The notes under the pieces are model-generated. The model made no database searches. It had not been told where the DNA came from and saw only the letters and a program-made list of their open reading frames with translations. The position numbers were made by a program, and so were the translations under genes. DNA of 64,000 nt from Clostridia bacterium (GTDB lineage: Bacteria; Bacillota; Clostridia; Oscillospirales; Acutalibacteraceae). The DNA lies in contig JAFXCQ010000030.1 in assembly GCA_017521425.1 (NCBI GenBank), positions 100,759-164,758 on the forward strand, in the 5' to 3' direction. This document shows positions 18,552 through 26,801 of the stretch, in pieces. How positions within the stretch are numbered: the stretch's first letter is position 1; every line of letters starts with the position of its first letter.

Positions 18552-19664
18552 TTATATAAATTCTGCAATAACTGCGTTTGACAGTAAAAAGCCTTTTTCT
18601 GTAAGTGAAATAATATTGTTATCATAATCAATCAAACCTTGTTCTTTTAAAAATCGGGCTTTTTCTATTATTCTTTTTACAGGTACTTCACCGAATTTTG
18701 ATTCTAATTCATTTAAATCAAGACCTTGCTTTAAGCGAAGGCGAAGCATTATGAATTCTTCTTCGTCACCACCATCGCAATCAAATACAGGTGGTTTCCC
18801 ATCTATAAAAGCATTTATATCATTCGGAAAATAATATCTTTTTCCGTTTATAAATGAATGAGCAGAAGGTCCAAGACCTAAGTAATTATGGAGTAACCAG
18901 TATTTTGTATTATGTCTGCTCTCATAGCCTTCTTTTGCAAAATTTGAAACCTCATAATGCGTAAACCCGATGTTTTTTAAGTAGTTACTTGTGAATTCAT
19001 AAAAGTCGCAAACTGTATTTTCATCAGGTAAATTAAGTTTGTTCTGCATTTTATAAAAAGGTGTGTTTTCTTCTATATTAAGTATATAAGCACTTACGTG
19101 TTTAACGTTACACTCTTTAATAAAATCAAGGGTTTCCTTAAGTGTTTCAATGGTTTGGTGAGGTACGCCGAGCATAATATCGAGTGATATATTATCAATA
19201 TCATTTATCTTTAACTCGTTAATTATATCAAAAATCCGTTGTTTGTCAGAGCTTCTGCCAAGCTTTTTTCTTTCAATATCTACAGCCGATTGCAATCCTA
19301 AAGAGATTCTGTTTACACCGCATTTTTTAAAATAGGGGATAAGTGATTTTATATCTGAATTAGGGTTACATTCAACAGTGATTTCTGCGTCTTCTGTAAT
19401 TTTATAATTTTCTTTTAATGTGGTAATAATAGAAAAGATGTTTTCACCACTTAAAACAGAGGGTGTGCCACCACCTAAATATATGGTGTTATAAATTTCA
19501 GATTTTGCATCGAAAATATCTTTAAAGCGGGGACCATTTTTTATTTCATCAATAAGAGAACTAACGTAAACCTCTTGTAAATCAATGGGTTTCGTCAATG
19601 AATAAAAATCGCAGTAGGGACATTTCGACCTGCAAAAAGGAATGTGAATGTAAATACCGTTCAT
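18552..19664 (-). CDS. hemW: Radical SAM heme chaperone HemW
   Basis: The 370-residue protein starts with YIHIPFCRSKCPYC, giving the radical-SAM CxxxCxxC motif (C11, C15, C18). It lacks the further Cys of HemN after this motif and has the LGGGTPS segment and the C-terminal HemN-like domain. HemW inserts heme into respiratory proteins and is often misnamed oxygen-independent coproporphyrinogen oxidase. It is convergent with mltG and not in an operon here. Confidence 0.9.
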   Translation of the reverse strand: MNGIYIHIPFCRSKCPYCDFYSLTKPIDLQEVYVSSLIDEIKNGPRFKDIFDAKSEIYNTIYLGGGTPSVLSGENIFSIITTLKENYKITEDAEITVECNPNSDIKSLIPYFKKCGVNRISLGLQSAVDIERKKLGRSSDKQRIFDIINELKINDIDNISLDIMLGVPHQTIETLKETLDFIKECNVKHVSAYILNIEENTPFYKMQNKLNLPDENTVCDFYEFTSNYLKNIGFTHYEVSNFAKEGYESRHNTKYWLLHNYLGLGPSAHSFINGKRYYFPNDINAFIDGKPPVFDCDGGDEEEFIMLRLRLKQGLDLNELESKFGEVPVKRIIEKARFLKEQGLIDYDNNIISLTEKGFLLSNAVIAEFI

Positions 19665-19685
19665 AAAATCACCAATTTTATTATA

Positions 19686-19889
19686 CTATCGGGGGTCTGG
19701 TTTTTCAACATATTTTTCTTGCTTTGCTAAAACGAATTTATTTTTGCAACCACCCAATTCGTGCTTACATTTCAGATGGTTAAGACACTTAAGCTTCTTT
19801 TTGCCATTATAATAGGCAGTTTCCTGTAAAATAATATTTTTGTTTACCACAGAGCAGTACTGTTCATAAGTAAAAGCGTGTTTGTCCAA
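19686..19889 (-). CDS. Small Cys-containing hypothetical protein
   Basis: The product is about 67 residues, basic, with a Cys pattern LKCLNHLKC...GGC in the second half that could bind a metal. I do not recognise it. The likely start is TTG at 19889, nine bases after GAAGGG; another TTG at 19898 overlaps that site. It lies 21 bases upstream of hemW on the same strand and may be co-transcribed. Confidence 0.55.
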   Translation of the reverse strand: MDKHAFTYEQYCSVVNKNIILQETAYYNGKKKLKCLNHLKCKHELGGCKNKFVLAKQEKYVEKPDPR

Positions 19890-20015
19890 AAAAATCAACC
19901 CTTCAGAAAATTTCTATATATAATAAGTATGCGCGTAAAATTTAAAATATAATCTTCATAATTTTAGTAATACAAGCATATAGATTAACAGGATAAAAAT
20001 ACAAATGGTGATTTT

Positions 20016-20267
20016 ATGACAGAGTTTTATATATTTGTAGGATTTTTAATTTTTATTGCATTAGTGATTTTTAAAATAAGCAAAAGCTTTTTCAAAGCTT
20101 TATTTACAAGTGTTTTGGGTGGACTAGGTGCGATTTGTGCAGTAGGTGCAATATCTTATTTCATCCCGATATCAATAGGTATAAACTGGTTAACTCTTTT
20201 AATATCTTCGTTGTTTTCTGTGCCAGGTGTAATTTTAGTATTGTTAATGAATATCTTTTGTGTATAA
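20016..20267 (+). CDS. bofA: BofA-like pro-sigma-K processing inhibitor
   Basis: The 83-residue protein has two or three hydrophobic helices and ends with NWLTLLISSLFSVPGVILVLLMNIF, which fits the BofA family signature of a Gly/Pro-containing last helix. In Bacillus BofA holds the SpoIVFB protease inactive in the outer forespore membrane until the sigma-K checkpoint. Its presence suggests an endospore-forming lineage, though the family is also kept in some non-sporulating Clostridia. The assignment rests on the last helix and size. A terminator follows directly. Confidence 0.7.
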   Translation: MTEFYIFVGFLIFIALVIFKISKSFFKALFTSVLGGLGAICAVGAISYFIPISIGINWLTLLISSLFSVPGVILVLLMNIFCV

Positions 20268-20270
20268 TAA

Positions 20271-20302
20271 AAAACCGTTGTATTGTAAAATACAACGGTT
20301 TT
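20271..20302. terminator. Bidirectional terminator between bofA and PiT genes
   Basis: AAAACCGTTGTAT pairs perfectly with ATACAACGGTTTT over 13 bp; further Ts follow on the plus strand and A-rich sequence precedes. Confidence 0.9.
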
Positions 20303-20310
20303 TTGATATA

Positions 20311-21384
20311 TTAAGCAAAGTAATTTTTTGTAGCAAAAGCGACACCATAAGCTAATAAACCTGCAACAGTAGGTGAACTTACCCAGGCAATTGCAATGTT
20401 TTTAAAAACACCGAAATTTACATTACGGATACTTCGCGTAAGTCCTGCACCAATAACCGCACCGACAACTGCCTGTGAAGTAGAAACAGGGATTCCCATC
20501 CATTTACCCATTATAACTACTGTAAGAGCCATTGCTATAATTACTAAAAAACCATCCATTTGACTTATGTTGGCAATGCTACTTCCAACTGTCATCATAA
20601 CTCTCTTGGAATAGGTGAGAACACCGATTGCAATTGCAATACCACCGATTGTTGCAGCTACACGGGCATCTGTAAGAAGGTTTGCCGCAACTCCGGTTTT
20701 GTTGAACACGGCATCGTAATATAGGGCGGTAACATTTGCGGATGAATTGACACCAATACTATATGAAGCGAAAGCTCCTGCAAATAAATAACCTATTTTT
20801 ACAATTTTGTCGTAGTGACTTAAAGATGAAAATTTATCTTCAATGAATTTGTGGAATAACCAAACGAGAATAAACGAAATAATTCCCGCGCCCAAAGGAT
20901 TTAAAATCCAGGTTGAAGCAAATTTTCCTATTTGAGGAAGATTTATTGCTAAAATTTCCGGGTCTTTATAGTCTGCGTAAAAAAGTCCCCAACCAATTAT
21001 AGCACCTGTTATAGATTGATTAGCAGAAACAGGGAATTTAAGGTAACTCATTACAAAAACAGTAAGAGCAGCGCAAGTGAAAATTATGGCTGCTTTAATT
21101 GCGGATTTAAGTCGCAAAGTTTCGACTGTGCCATTTTCTATGGCGGCTAAAACCTGCGATTCTGAAGCGATTACTTCATTACTTGTAGAAAGTTCTGCAA
21201 CTTTGTCAATGTTGTTGGCACCACCAATAAAAGCACCGATAACAACGAGAACTGCAATAATAATAACAGCGGTTCTGTATTTTACAACCCGCGTTGCAAC
21301 TGCGGTACCAAATGCATTGGCAGCATCATTAGTACCAAGCGACCAGCCCATAAATAACCCTGCAAAAAGCAAAAGGTATATCAT
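20311..21384 (-). CDS. PiT-family inorganic phosphate transporter
   Basis: The 357-residue membrane protein has the duplicated PiT signature: GTNDAANAFGTAV near the N-terminus and the second half with GIPVSTSQAVVGAVIGAG. About ten hydrophobic segments are visible. It imports phosphate with a proton or cation at the plasma membrane. It follows the DUF47 gene by 7 bases in a two-gene leftward operon, the standard pairing. Confidence 0.94.
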   Translation of the reverse strand: MIYLLLFAGLFMGWSLGTNDAANAFGTAVATRVVKYRTAVIIIAVLVVIGAFIGGANNIDKVAELSTSNEVIASESQVLAAIENGTVETLRLKSAIKAAIIFTCAALTVFVMSYLKFPVSANQSITGAIIGWGLFYADYKDPEILAINLPQIGKFASTWILNPLGAGIISFILVWLFHKFIEDKFSSLSHYDKIVKIGYLFAGAFASYSIGVNSSANVTALYYDAVFNKTGVAANLLTDARVAATIGGIAIAIGVLTYSKRVMMTVGSSIANISQMDGFLVIIAMALTVVIMGKWMGIPVSTSQAVVGAVIGAGLTRSIRNVNFGVFKNIAIAWVSSPTVAGLLAYGVAFATKNYFA

Positions 21385-21391
21385 AATAAAA

Positions 21392-22051
21392 TCAAGCCTT
21401 TCTTGTTACTAACATAATCTGAATTTTATCTGCAAGATTTTCAATAATATCTGAAAGCTCTGCAATTTTATCTGCGAAATCACTCATCTGCATTTTTTCA
21501 GCAAGAGTAATATCCATTTTAAATATTCTTTCGTAAAGTTTTTCTTCAATTTCGTCAACGCGTGACTCGTGTTTTCTTATTTCGTCAAGGGTAGAATGGT
21601 CTTTTAAAAGTGAACCAAAATCAGAGAATAAAAGACTGATACTTTTTCTTAAAACTTCAAATTGTTCACGGCTGATTGATATAATTTTAAGCAAATCTTC
21701 ACTATATTCATCTGGGAAAGTAAATTGTTGAAATACCGACATTTTAGCATAATTCTCGCATTTGTTTGCAATAGCATCACAACTCGTCGCAATCGAAATT
21801 AAGTCTTCTCTTGTAGCGGTTAAGTACGAGCTACCAACAAGAGAGTCAATCATTTTTCTTAAAGAAACGTCTGCAACAGCTTCTGCTTCGCCTATACCTT
21901 TTGCCAAAGAACTTAATGAATCAAAAGATACATTTGGCGCAGAAGAAGCTCGGATGAAACTTTCAAACTGAATGAGACAGTTTTCAACATCGTTAATCTG
22001 CTCCATAATAAGCATGTGAACAGGGTTGTTTTTTATTTTGTGATTAAACAT
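21392..22051 (-). CDS. DUF47 (PhoU-like) phosphate-transport accessory protein
   Basis: The 219-residue, mostly helical protein has the PhoU-like pattern of a paired three-helix bundle with conserved E/D residues and no membrane segment. DUF47 proteins are encoded with PiT transporters and are thought to regulate them. The ATG follows GGAGGGATTTT. It is the first gene of the operon. Confidence 0.9.
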   Translation of the reverse strand: MFNHKIKNNPVHMLIMEQINDVENCLIQFESFIRASSAPNVSFDSLSSLAKGIGEAEAVADVSLRKMIDSLVGSSYLTATREDLISIATSCDAIANKCENYAKMSVFQQFTFPDEYSEDLLKIISISREQFEVLRKSISLLFSDFGSLLKDHSTLDEIRKHESRVDEIEEKLYERIFKMDITLAEKMQMSDFADKIAELSDIIENLADKIQIMLVTRKA

Positions 22052-22144
22052 AAAATCCCTCCGAATTTTTTGTATATAATTATATTATACAAGAAATTCA
22101 GAAGGGATACAATAGAAATATTAATATTTATAATTTGATTATAT

Positions 22145-22657
22145 TTACCATTGACCTCTGCAAAGAATATGTTCTAATACTGCCGTGTAAATTGTAGTTA
22201 ATATGTTAGAAATAATTATTCCTTTAATAAGACCCTGTTGGTTTTCACTATCTTTTTTTACACCGTAATAAACAATGGGGAATTCAACAATAAGTGTGAG
22301 AAACAGGTAGCCGAATCCAACTATATACATTGGCGCACGTTCTAACATCGTAGAAAAATCATATATAGAATGTGGCATCAATGAACTTAAATAATCGCAT
22401 AAATACGGTGTAAGAAACGAAAGTAGATTACCGAGGATTACAAATGTAATAATTTTATTGAATTTATTGCTTTTTGAAAAATAATATATCAATAAAATTT
22501 CGGTGGCTAAAGTCACAATAATTACAAAAGGCAGAATATATAGCGGTCTGAACGGGGTGAGCCACGCCCACGAAGAATTTGCAAAAGCAGATAAGGGGAC
22601 AGAAAATATTAAAATTAAAGTCATCAAAATTATATTTATATTTTTTGTTTTATTCAT
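22145..22657 (-). CDS. Polytopic membrane protein with signal-like N-terminus
   Basis: The 170-residue protein has four or five hydrophobic segments; the first ends in LSAFANSSWAW, which looks like a signal peptide cleavage region. I recognise no family. I use ATG 22657, which has GGGAG 10 bases upstream; an in-frame ATG at 22702 lacks a site. It stands alone. Confidence 0.65.
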   Translation of the reverse strand: MNKTKNINIILMTLILIFSVPLSAFANSSWAWLTPFRPLYILPFVIIVTLATEILLIYYFSKSNKFNKIITFVILGNLLSFLTPYLCDYLSSLMPHSIYDFSTMLERAPMYIVGFGYLFLTLIVEFPIVYYGVKKDSENQQGLIKGIIISNILTTIYTAVLEHILCRGQW

Positions 22658-22768
22658 ATTATGAACACTCCCTAAAAATTTGATTTGTTGAGAATATATC
22701 ATAATATAAAGTTATGTTCAATAATTGTACCAAATCTTAATTTAATCTTAATAAAACTGTAATATTTT

Positions 22769-23257
22769 TTATGTTAGCACTTTGAATACTACTTCAAAAT
22801 TAGCGCTTTCACCAGCAACAACAAGAAAAATTTCACCCTCGAGATTATCAAGTGAAAAACTCTGACCAGATTCGTTTGGTGTGAAGTCGTGAATTATTTT
22901 ATTATCTGCTAAAACTAAAAGTCGTGCGTTGCCTTTGGTAACTGAAAATTTTTGAATTTCAATTGTGTTGTTAGTGGTTAAAGACTCCAGCGTATTGAGA
23001 GCAGTTGAACCATTAAAGTATCGACCTACATAATAGAATTCACCATTTTTTTCATTTTCTTCGGAAGAAATACCAGTTAATCCTGAGTGGTCTATACCCT
23101 TAATAATATCTTCATCGGTAATTTTACAAAGTGAATAATTTTCTTCTCCGTTTGTATCTTTATATTCTTTCGAGTTGCCTAAATTAGGAAAAAACATAAT
23201 AAGTGCAACCACAAAGATAGCAAAAATTATAATACCTGTTTTTCTGTTTTTAAACAT
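22769..23257 (-). CDS. Membrane-anchored extracellular hypothetical protein
   Basis: The 162-residue protein has a basic N-terminus and one hydrophobic helix (about residues 7-23), then an extracellular domain predicted as mostly beta strands. No known motif. ATG 23257 is preceded by AAGGAG at 9 bases; the ATG at 23266 touches that site and is rejected. A few hydrophobic strands near the C-terminus (IFLVVAGES) suggest a beta-sandwich. Confidence 0.65.
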   Translation of the reverse strand: MFKNRKTGIIIFAIFVVALIMFFPNLGNSKEYKDTNGEENYSLCKITDEDIIKGIDHSGLTGISSEENEKNGEFYYVGRYFNGSTALNTLESLTTNNTIEIQKFSVTKGNARLLVLADNKIIHDFTPNESGQSFSLDNLEGEIFLVVAGESANFEVVFKVLT

Positions 23258-23346
23258 AAAAATCATCTCCTTTTGTGATTATATTAGCACTAAAACAAAA
23301 TTTTGTCATCTTAAGAAATTGTAAGAAAGAAATTTTAAATTAGTGC

Positions 23347-23375
23347 TTGACAATTTAAATTATTGGTAGTATAAT
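23347..23375 (+). promoter_or_regulatory. Promoter of tRNA-Gln
   Basis: TTGACA and TATAAT, both consensus, with a 17-base spacer; the tRNA begins 11 bases after the -10 box. Confidence 0.88.
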
Positions 23376-23386
23376 ATCAAAGTCTT

Positions 23387-23460
23387 AGCGGGATAGTGTA
23401 ACGGTAGCACGACAGACTCTGACTCTGTTTGTTGGGGTTCGAATCCCTATCCCGCTGCCA
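23387..23460 (+). tRNA. tRNA-Gln (CTG)
   Basis: Acceptor AGCGGGA pairs with TCCCGCT, anticodon stem ACAGA/TCTGT encloses loop CTCTGAC giving anticodon CTG, the T-loop TTCGAAT is standard and CCA is encoded. Length 74 nt. Confidence 0.95.
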
Positions 23461-23465
23461 AAATG

Positions 23466-23496
23466 AAAATCCGTTCACCAAAGTGGACGGATTTTT
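23466..23496 (+). terminator. tRNA-Gln terminator
   Basis: AAAATCCGTTC pairs with GGACGGATTTT, followed by T-rich sequence. The same stem in variant form follows tRNA-Arg and recurs at 24912. Confidence 0.88.
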
Positions 23497-23500
23497 GTTT

Positions 23501-23650
23501 TGTATTATTCATTATTCAATATTCATCATTCACTATTCATTAAAGAAGAACGGATTTTCAATGAATGATGAATAATGAAGTCGCTTACGCTGATGAATAA
23601 TGAATAAATTTTTTATTAAGTAGCAATATTTCATTTTTTATGTTATAATA
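23501..23650. repeat. ATTCATT-type inverted repeat, copy 1
   Basis: A run of ATTCATT/ATTCAAT units is followed by ATGAATAATGA units in the opposite sense around the centre GAACGGATTTTCAATG and GTCGCTTACGC. The right end carries TAGCAATATTTCATT and a TATAAT box for the next gene. Copy 3 is nearly identical over its whole length including that tail. Confidence 0.85.
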
Positions 23651-23691
23651 TTTATTACTAACTAACCCCAAACACCAAAGAAGGTGATTTT

Positions 23692-24159
23692 ATGTCGCAG
23701 GAATATATTTTTGAATATCAGGGAACTAAGCAGATGTTTTGTGATTCTCTTAAAAAATATCCCAATAACAATGATACATTTTTTTATTTTGATAATTATA
23801 TTGTGAAATTATTAGAGAATGAAATACAATTTGGTGTTGAGCGTGCAGGTCACTCGGGTGGATACTGGTTTATACCACAAATTACTGAATATGAAAATAA
23901 AATTGAATTTCGTGGTGAAATTCAATATATCGGACCTGTTGTAAACAGAAGTAAAATTCAAAAAATCAAAGATGATATATTTGTTTGTTTGATATGTATC
24001 TTGTTTTTACCTATCACTCTGTTATTGCTCTTTGGTTATTGGATTTATAACATAATTAATAATAGGAAAAAAACGAAAATTAAAACTACAGAGGACAGGT
24101 TATTTGATTTATTAGAAAATCATCTTGGTTGCACACGAAAACAATCGACTAACACCTAA
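23692..24159 (+). CDS. Hypothetical protein with one hydrophobic region
   Basis: The 155-residue protein has a soluble N-terminal part and a strong hydrophobic stretch (about residues 97-122, CLICILFLPITLLLLFGYWIY) followed by a basic tail. No family is recognised. It starts with ATG after GAAGGTGATTTT. It sits between two tRNA genes, downstream of repeat copy 1, and looks like an accessory insertion. Confidence 0.65.
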   Translation: MSQEYIFEYQGTKQMFCDSLKKYPNNNDTFFYFDNYIVKLLENEIQFGVERAGHSGGYWFIPQITEYENKIEFRGEIQYIGPVVNRSKIQKIKDDIFVCLICILFLPITLLLLFGYWIYNIINNRKKTKIKTTEDRLFDLLENHLGCTRKQSTNT

Positions 24160-24200
24160 CCATCTCTTCAATCTTCGCTCTTACTTCTTACTTCAAATAA

Positions 24201-24277
24201 CTGCCCATGGCGCAGCTGGATAACGCAGCAGATTCCGATTCTGAAGAACGGGGGTTCAAATCCCTCTGGGCAGGCCA
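24201..24277 (+). tRNA. tRNA-Arg (CCG)
   Basis: Acceptor CTGCCCA pairs with TGGGCAG, the anticodon loop TTCCGAT gives CCG, T-arm GGGGG/CCCTC encloses TTCAAAT, and CCA is encoded. Length 77 nt. The outer pair of the anticodon stem is a G-A mismatch. Confidence 0.9.
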
Positions 24278-24280
24278 AAA

Positions 24281-24314
24281 CGAAAATCCGTTCTCGCAAG
24301 AGGACGGGTTTTCG
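24281..24314 (+). terminator. tRNA-Arg terminator
   Basis: A 15-bp stem starting CGAAAATCCGTTCTC closes on a GCAA tetraloop with two G-T pairs and is followed by TTTTG. Confidence 0.88.
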
Positions 24315-24315
24315 T

Positions 24316-24432
24316 TTTGTATTATTCATTTTTCATTATTCAATATTCATCATTCATTAAAAAACGGATTTTCAATGAATAATGAAGTCGCTCGTAAACT
24401 CGCTAATGAATAATTAATAATGAATAATATTG
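24316..24432. repeat. ATTCATT-type inverted repeat, copy 2
   Basis: Same architecture as copy 1 (ATTCATT units, AACGGATTTTCAATG centre, ATGAATAATGA units, GTCGCT), but the right end diverges and lacks the TAGCAATATTTC tail. Confidence 0.82.
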
Positions 24433-24519
24433 GACAGGACACCCGCCCCCGATTGTAATTTCAGATATGGTGTGATATAATAATTGATGCAAATAAGAAC
24501 CTGTAGAGGTGCAATCTGA

Positions 24520-24855
24520 ATGAAAAATAGTGAATTATATAAAGAATTAGTAAATTCAAAATTTGATAAATTAGATTTGATGATAAATGAATATAATTCT
24601 CTTGATTGTGACGAAATTATGCGAAAATATGAGTATTTCTTAAAATGTCTCTCTTATGTAATTCAACTTGAAGAAGATAATATGATAGTCAAAATCAAGA
24701 ACAAAAAATACAAAATATCATATCTAAAAACTATTTTGGATAATGATGGTCCTGAATATGCTTTAACAATCGGATTTAATAATCCATACAATAGCAAGGT
24801 GATATATGAGATTGGAGTTTGCGTAAGAGGAACTCCGTTGCTCAAAAAAACATAA
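24520..24855 (+). CDS. Small hypothetical protein
   Basis: The 111-residue soluble, acidic-to-neutral protein has an N-terminal helical part and a strand-rich second half (about 55-105). No family recognised. ATG 24520 follows AGAGGTG at 8 bases. It is an isolated gene between repeat copies 2 and 3. Confidence 0.55.
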   Translation: MKNSELYKELVNSKFDKLDLMINEYNSLDCDEIMRKYEYFLKCLSYVIQLEEDNMIVKIKNKKYKISYLKTILDNDGPEYALTIGFNNPYNSKVIYEIGVCVRGTPLLKKT

Positions 24856-24911
24856 ACAAGTGTCAAATTCTAATTTCTCGAACAATTGCTGAGTTGAGCT
24901 GTAAACACAAA

Positions 24912-24944
24912 CGAAAATCCGTTCTCCAAGAGGACGGATTTTCG
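24912..24944 (+). terminator. Terminator-like stem without an adjacent tRNA
   Basis: CGAAAATCCGTTCTC pairs with GAGGACGGATTTTCG around a CAA loop, nearly identical to the tRNA-Arg terminator, yet no tRNA precedes it here. It is the left part of repeat copy 3. Confidence 0.75.
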
Positions 24945-25087
24945 TTTTGTATTATTCATTTTTCATTATTCAATATTCATCATTCATTAAAAGAACGGAT
25001 TTTCAATGAATAATGAATAATGAAGTCGCTTACGCTGATGAATAATGAATAATTATTAGGTAGCAATATTTCATTCTTTATGTTATA
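24945..25087. repeat. ATTCATT-type inverted repeat, copy 3 with promoter-like tail
   Basis: It repeats copy 1 almost base for base through GTCGCTTACGCTGATG and the TAGCAATATTTCATT tail, ending in a -10-like TATACT in place of TATAAT, 18 bases before the next ribosome binding region. Confidence 0.82.
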
Positions 25088-25107
25088 CTATCCTAAGAGG
25101 TGATTTG

Positions 25108-26028
25108 ATGACCGAAAATAAACTTTGTTTTCTTAAATCTGCATTTCCTGAATATAAGGTGGAATTTTCAGATGATTTCACCGAAGCTATTCTTGTTAAC
25201 CCTAATTATGATGAAAATATAACTGTATATTATTATGTAGATGATGACTTTTCTCCTTTTTGTGTTTGTTTTTCGTTTCAACACCGTCATTTAATAGATG
25301 AAGAAAATGTGATAGATTGGATAAACAAAATTATAACTGGTAAAAAATTTGCTATTGAATTTTTCCAAAATGAACAAAGAAAGTTTGGTGGTGAAATCGG
25401 AGCAGACAGATTAAAAGCATTGTCGTATGCAGAATTAGAACAATTTTCCGGATATTATGGCTCAACTAAACTCTTCCAGATAGCAGATGCTTTTAAGGTG
25501 AGAGGCTGGGATAGTGCTAATAATTTTGATGCGATTTTTATTTGTGAAAGTAATTGGGGTACCACAATAAAAAAATTGATTGAAGATAACATTACTTTAA
25601 TTTTGCCAACAGGTGAAAAAGTAATAGTCCCTATGCAAATTTGTTGGGATGATAATGAAAATGACGCAAATTCGCGATGTGAAATTTGCGTAGCTTATAA
25701 TGGTGTAAAATACTATGGAAAAGGTACAGACTACCTGTGGGTTGACGCATTTGCTCAATTACAGAAAAATCTTCCGAGTGGTATTGAACTCGCTTGTTGT
25801 ATGACTTGCCGTTACGGAAATATGTGCCCTTATGGTAATAAAGAAAATCAACTTTTCTGTACAAAAGATTTGAATATTGTTGACAAAATGCAACTGTGTA
25901 ATCTGATAGATGAAACTTATAAGTTTTTTGACAGAGAAGTTTTCTCATATCATTATTGTGATGATTTTTTATATCAGAGTGATGATTATTATACATATAA
26001 TGATTATTTTTTAGTTTTAAATAAATGA
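25108..26028 (+). CDS. Hypothetical protein with a Cys-rich C-terminal motif
   Basis: The 306-residue protein is soluble and acidic. At about residues 230-260 it has CCMTCRYGNMCPYGN...LFCTKDL, a likely metal-binding Cys cluster seen in no enzyme family I can name. The N-terminal half (about 1-90) resembles an unassigned alpha/beta domain. ATG 25108 is chosen, with AGAGG upstream; a TTG three bases earlier is also in frame. It is the third orphan gene of the tRNA-linked accessory strip. Confidence 0.7.
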   Translation: MTENKLCFLKSAFPEYKVEFSDDFTEAILVNPNYDENITVYYYVDDDFSPFCVCFSFQHRHLIDEENVIDWINKIITGKKFAIEFFQNEQRKFGGEIGADRLKALSYAELEQFSGYYGSTKLFQIADAFKVRGWDSANNFDAIFICESNWGTTIKKLIEDNITLILPTGEKVIVPMQICWDDNENDANSRCEICVAYNGVKYYGKGTDYLWVDAFAQLQKNLPSGIELACCMTCRYGNMCPYGNKENQLFCTKDLNIVDKMQLCNLIDETYKFFDREVFSYHYCDDFLYQSDDYYTYNDYFLVLNK

Positions 26029-26086
26029 ATATGTAATTAACAAATTTGAATTATGATAATAATGTGGTTTATATGAGGTGGGAAAT

Positions 26087-26305
26087 TTGAATTTTATCAA
26101 AAAAGTTGTAGCTTTTATAATAGATTGGAATTTAATTTTATTACCAACATATTTTTTGTTTGATTATTTTCTGTTTTTATCTGTAGAAAATGAAAAATTT
26201 AAGATGTTGCCATTTTTAATATGGATTGCAGGAATTTTGGTTGTAATATTCAGAGATAAACTTTGTAAAGGCAAAAGTGTTGGTAAAAGAATTTTAAAAC
26301 TATAA
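26087..26305 (+). CDS. Short RDD-family-like membrane protein
   Basis: The 72-residue protein has KKVVAFIIDW at the N-terminus, FRDKLCKGKSVGKRILKL at the C-terminus and two hydrophobic helices between: the Arg/Lys-Asp-Asp signature layout of RDD proteins, but shorter than the usual 130-150 residues and missing the last helix. It is probably a truncated or minimal form. The start is TTG 26087 after AGGTGGG; GTG 26078 lies inside that site. Confidence 0.6.
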   Translation: MNFIKKVVAFIIDWNLILLPTYFLFDYFLFLSVENEKFKMLPFLIWIAGILVVIFRDKLCKGKSVGKRILKL

Positions 26306-26342
26306 AAATCGGATAGATGCAAATTTGCATCTATCCGATTTT
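26305..26342. terminator. Bidirectional terminator
   Basis: A 38-base perfect palindrome starting AAAATCGGATAGATGC lies between two convergent genes, with T-rich sequence after it. Confidence 0.92.
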
Positions 26343-26347
26343 ATTTA

Positions 26348-26797
26348 TTAATTGAAAAAATGCCTATCCAATATCTCACACGCAGTAATTACAAATCTGA
26401 CACAAGGTCTTGTTTTGTAATATTCCGGCGTTCTTTCTTCAGAAACAGGGGATTGTTTACCTGAAACTTTTAACAAATCTTTACAGATATATGTTGAGTG
26501 AATTGCTTTGAATTCTTCTGCTAATTCCTGAATAAGTTTGTAATGCTCGTCTTTAGCCTTTTTGTCGGTAGGGTTCGAGTATCCGTGAAGAATACCAGCA
26601 ACAAAAAACATACCTGTTACTGCACCGCAGACTTCACGTAGTCTGCCCATACCGCCACCAAACGAAGAAGACATTTTTAATGCCAATTCTTTATCTAATT
26701 TCAAATCATCACAGTACGCTAAAACAACTGATTGACTGCAGTTATAACCGTCGCAAAAATATTGTGCGCCTTTTTCACTATGTTTCAATTTAATCAT
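26348..26797 (-). CDS. C_GCAxxG_C_C family protein
   Basis: The 149-residue protein has the family's Cys pattern: CDGYNCSQSV near the N-terminus, the GGGMGRLREVCGAVTG motif (about 47-62) and later Cys residues (KDLLK, RPCVRFV, CEIL). These proteins are thought to bind a metal or Fe-S centre and are common in anaerobes; no firm reaction is known. It follows the M28 peptidase gene by 4 bases. The ribosome binding site for the ATG is weak; TTG 26788 is a possible alternative. Confidence 0.88.
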   Translation of the reverse strand: MIKLKHSEKGAQYFCDGYNCSQSVVLAYCDDLKLDKELALKMSSSFGGGMGRLREVCGAVTGMFFVAGILHGYSNPTDKKAKDEHYKLIQELAEEFKAIHSTYICKDLLKVSGKQSPVSEERTPEYYKTRPCVRFVITACEILDRHFFN

Positions 26798-26801
26798 CTC
26801 T

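Noticed and set aside
24819..25013. Possible gene across repeat copy 3
   Set aside because: The frame reads through the terminator stem and the ATTCATT repeat, overlaps the previous gene and has no independent start signal.
23501..25087. Repeated ATTCATT units as a possible CRISPR array
   Set aside because: Units are short, degenerate and arranged as inverted repeats; there are no spacers of constant length and no cas genes.
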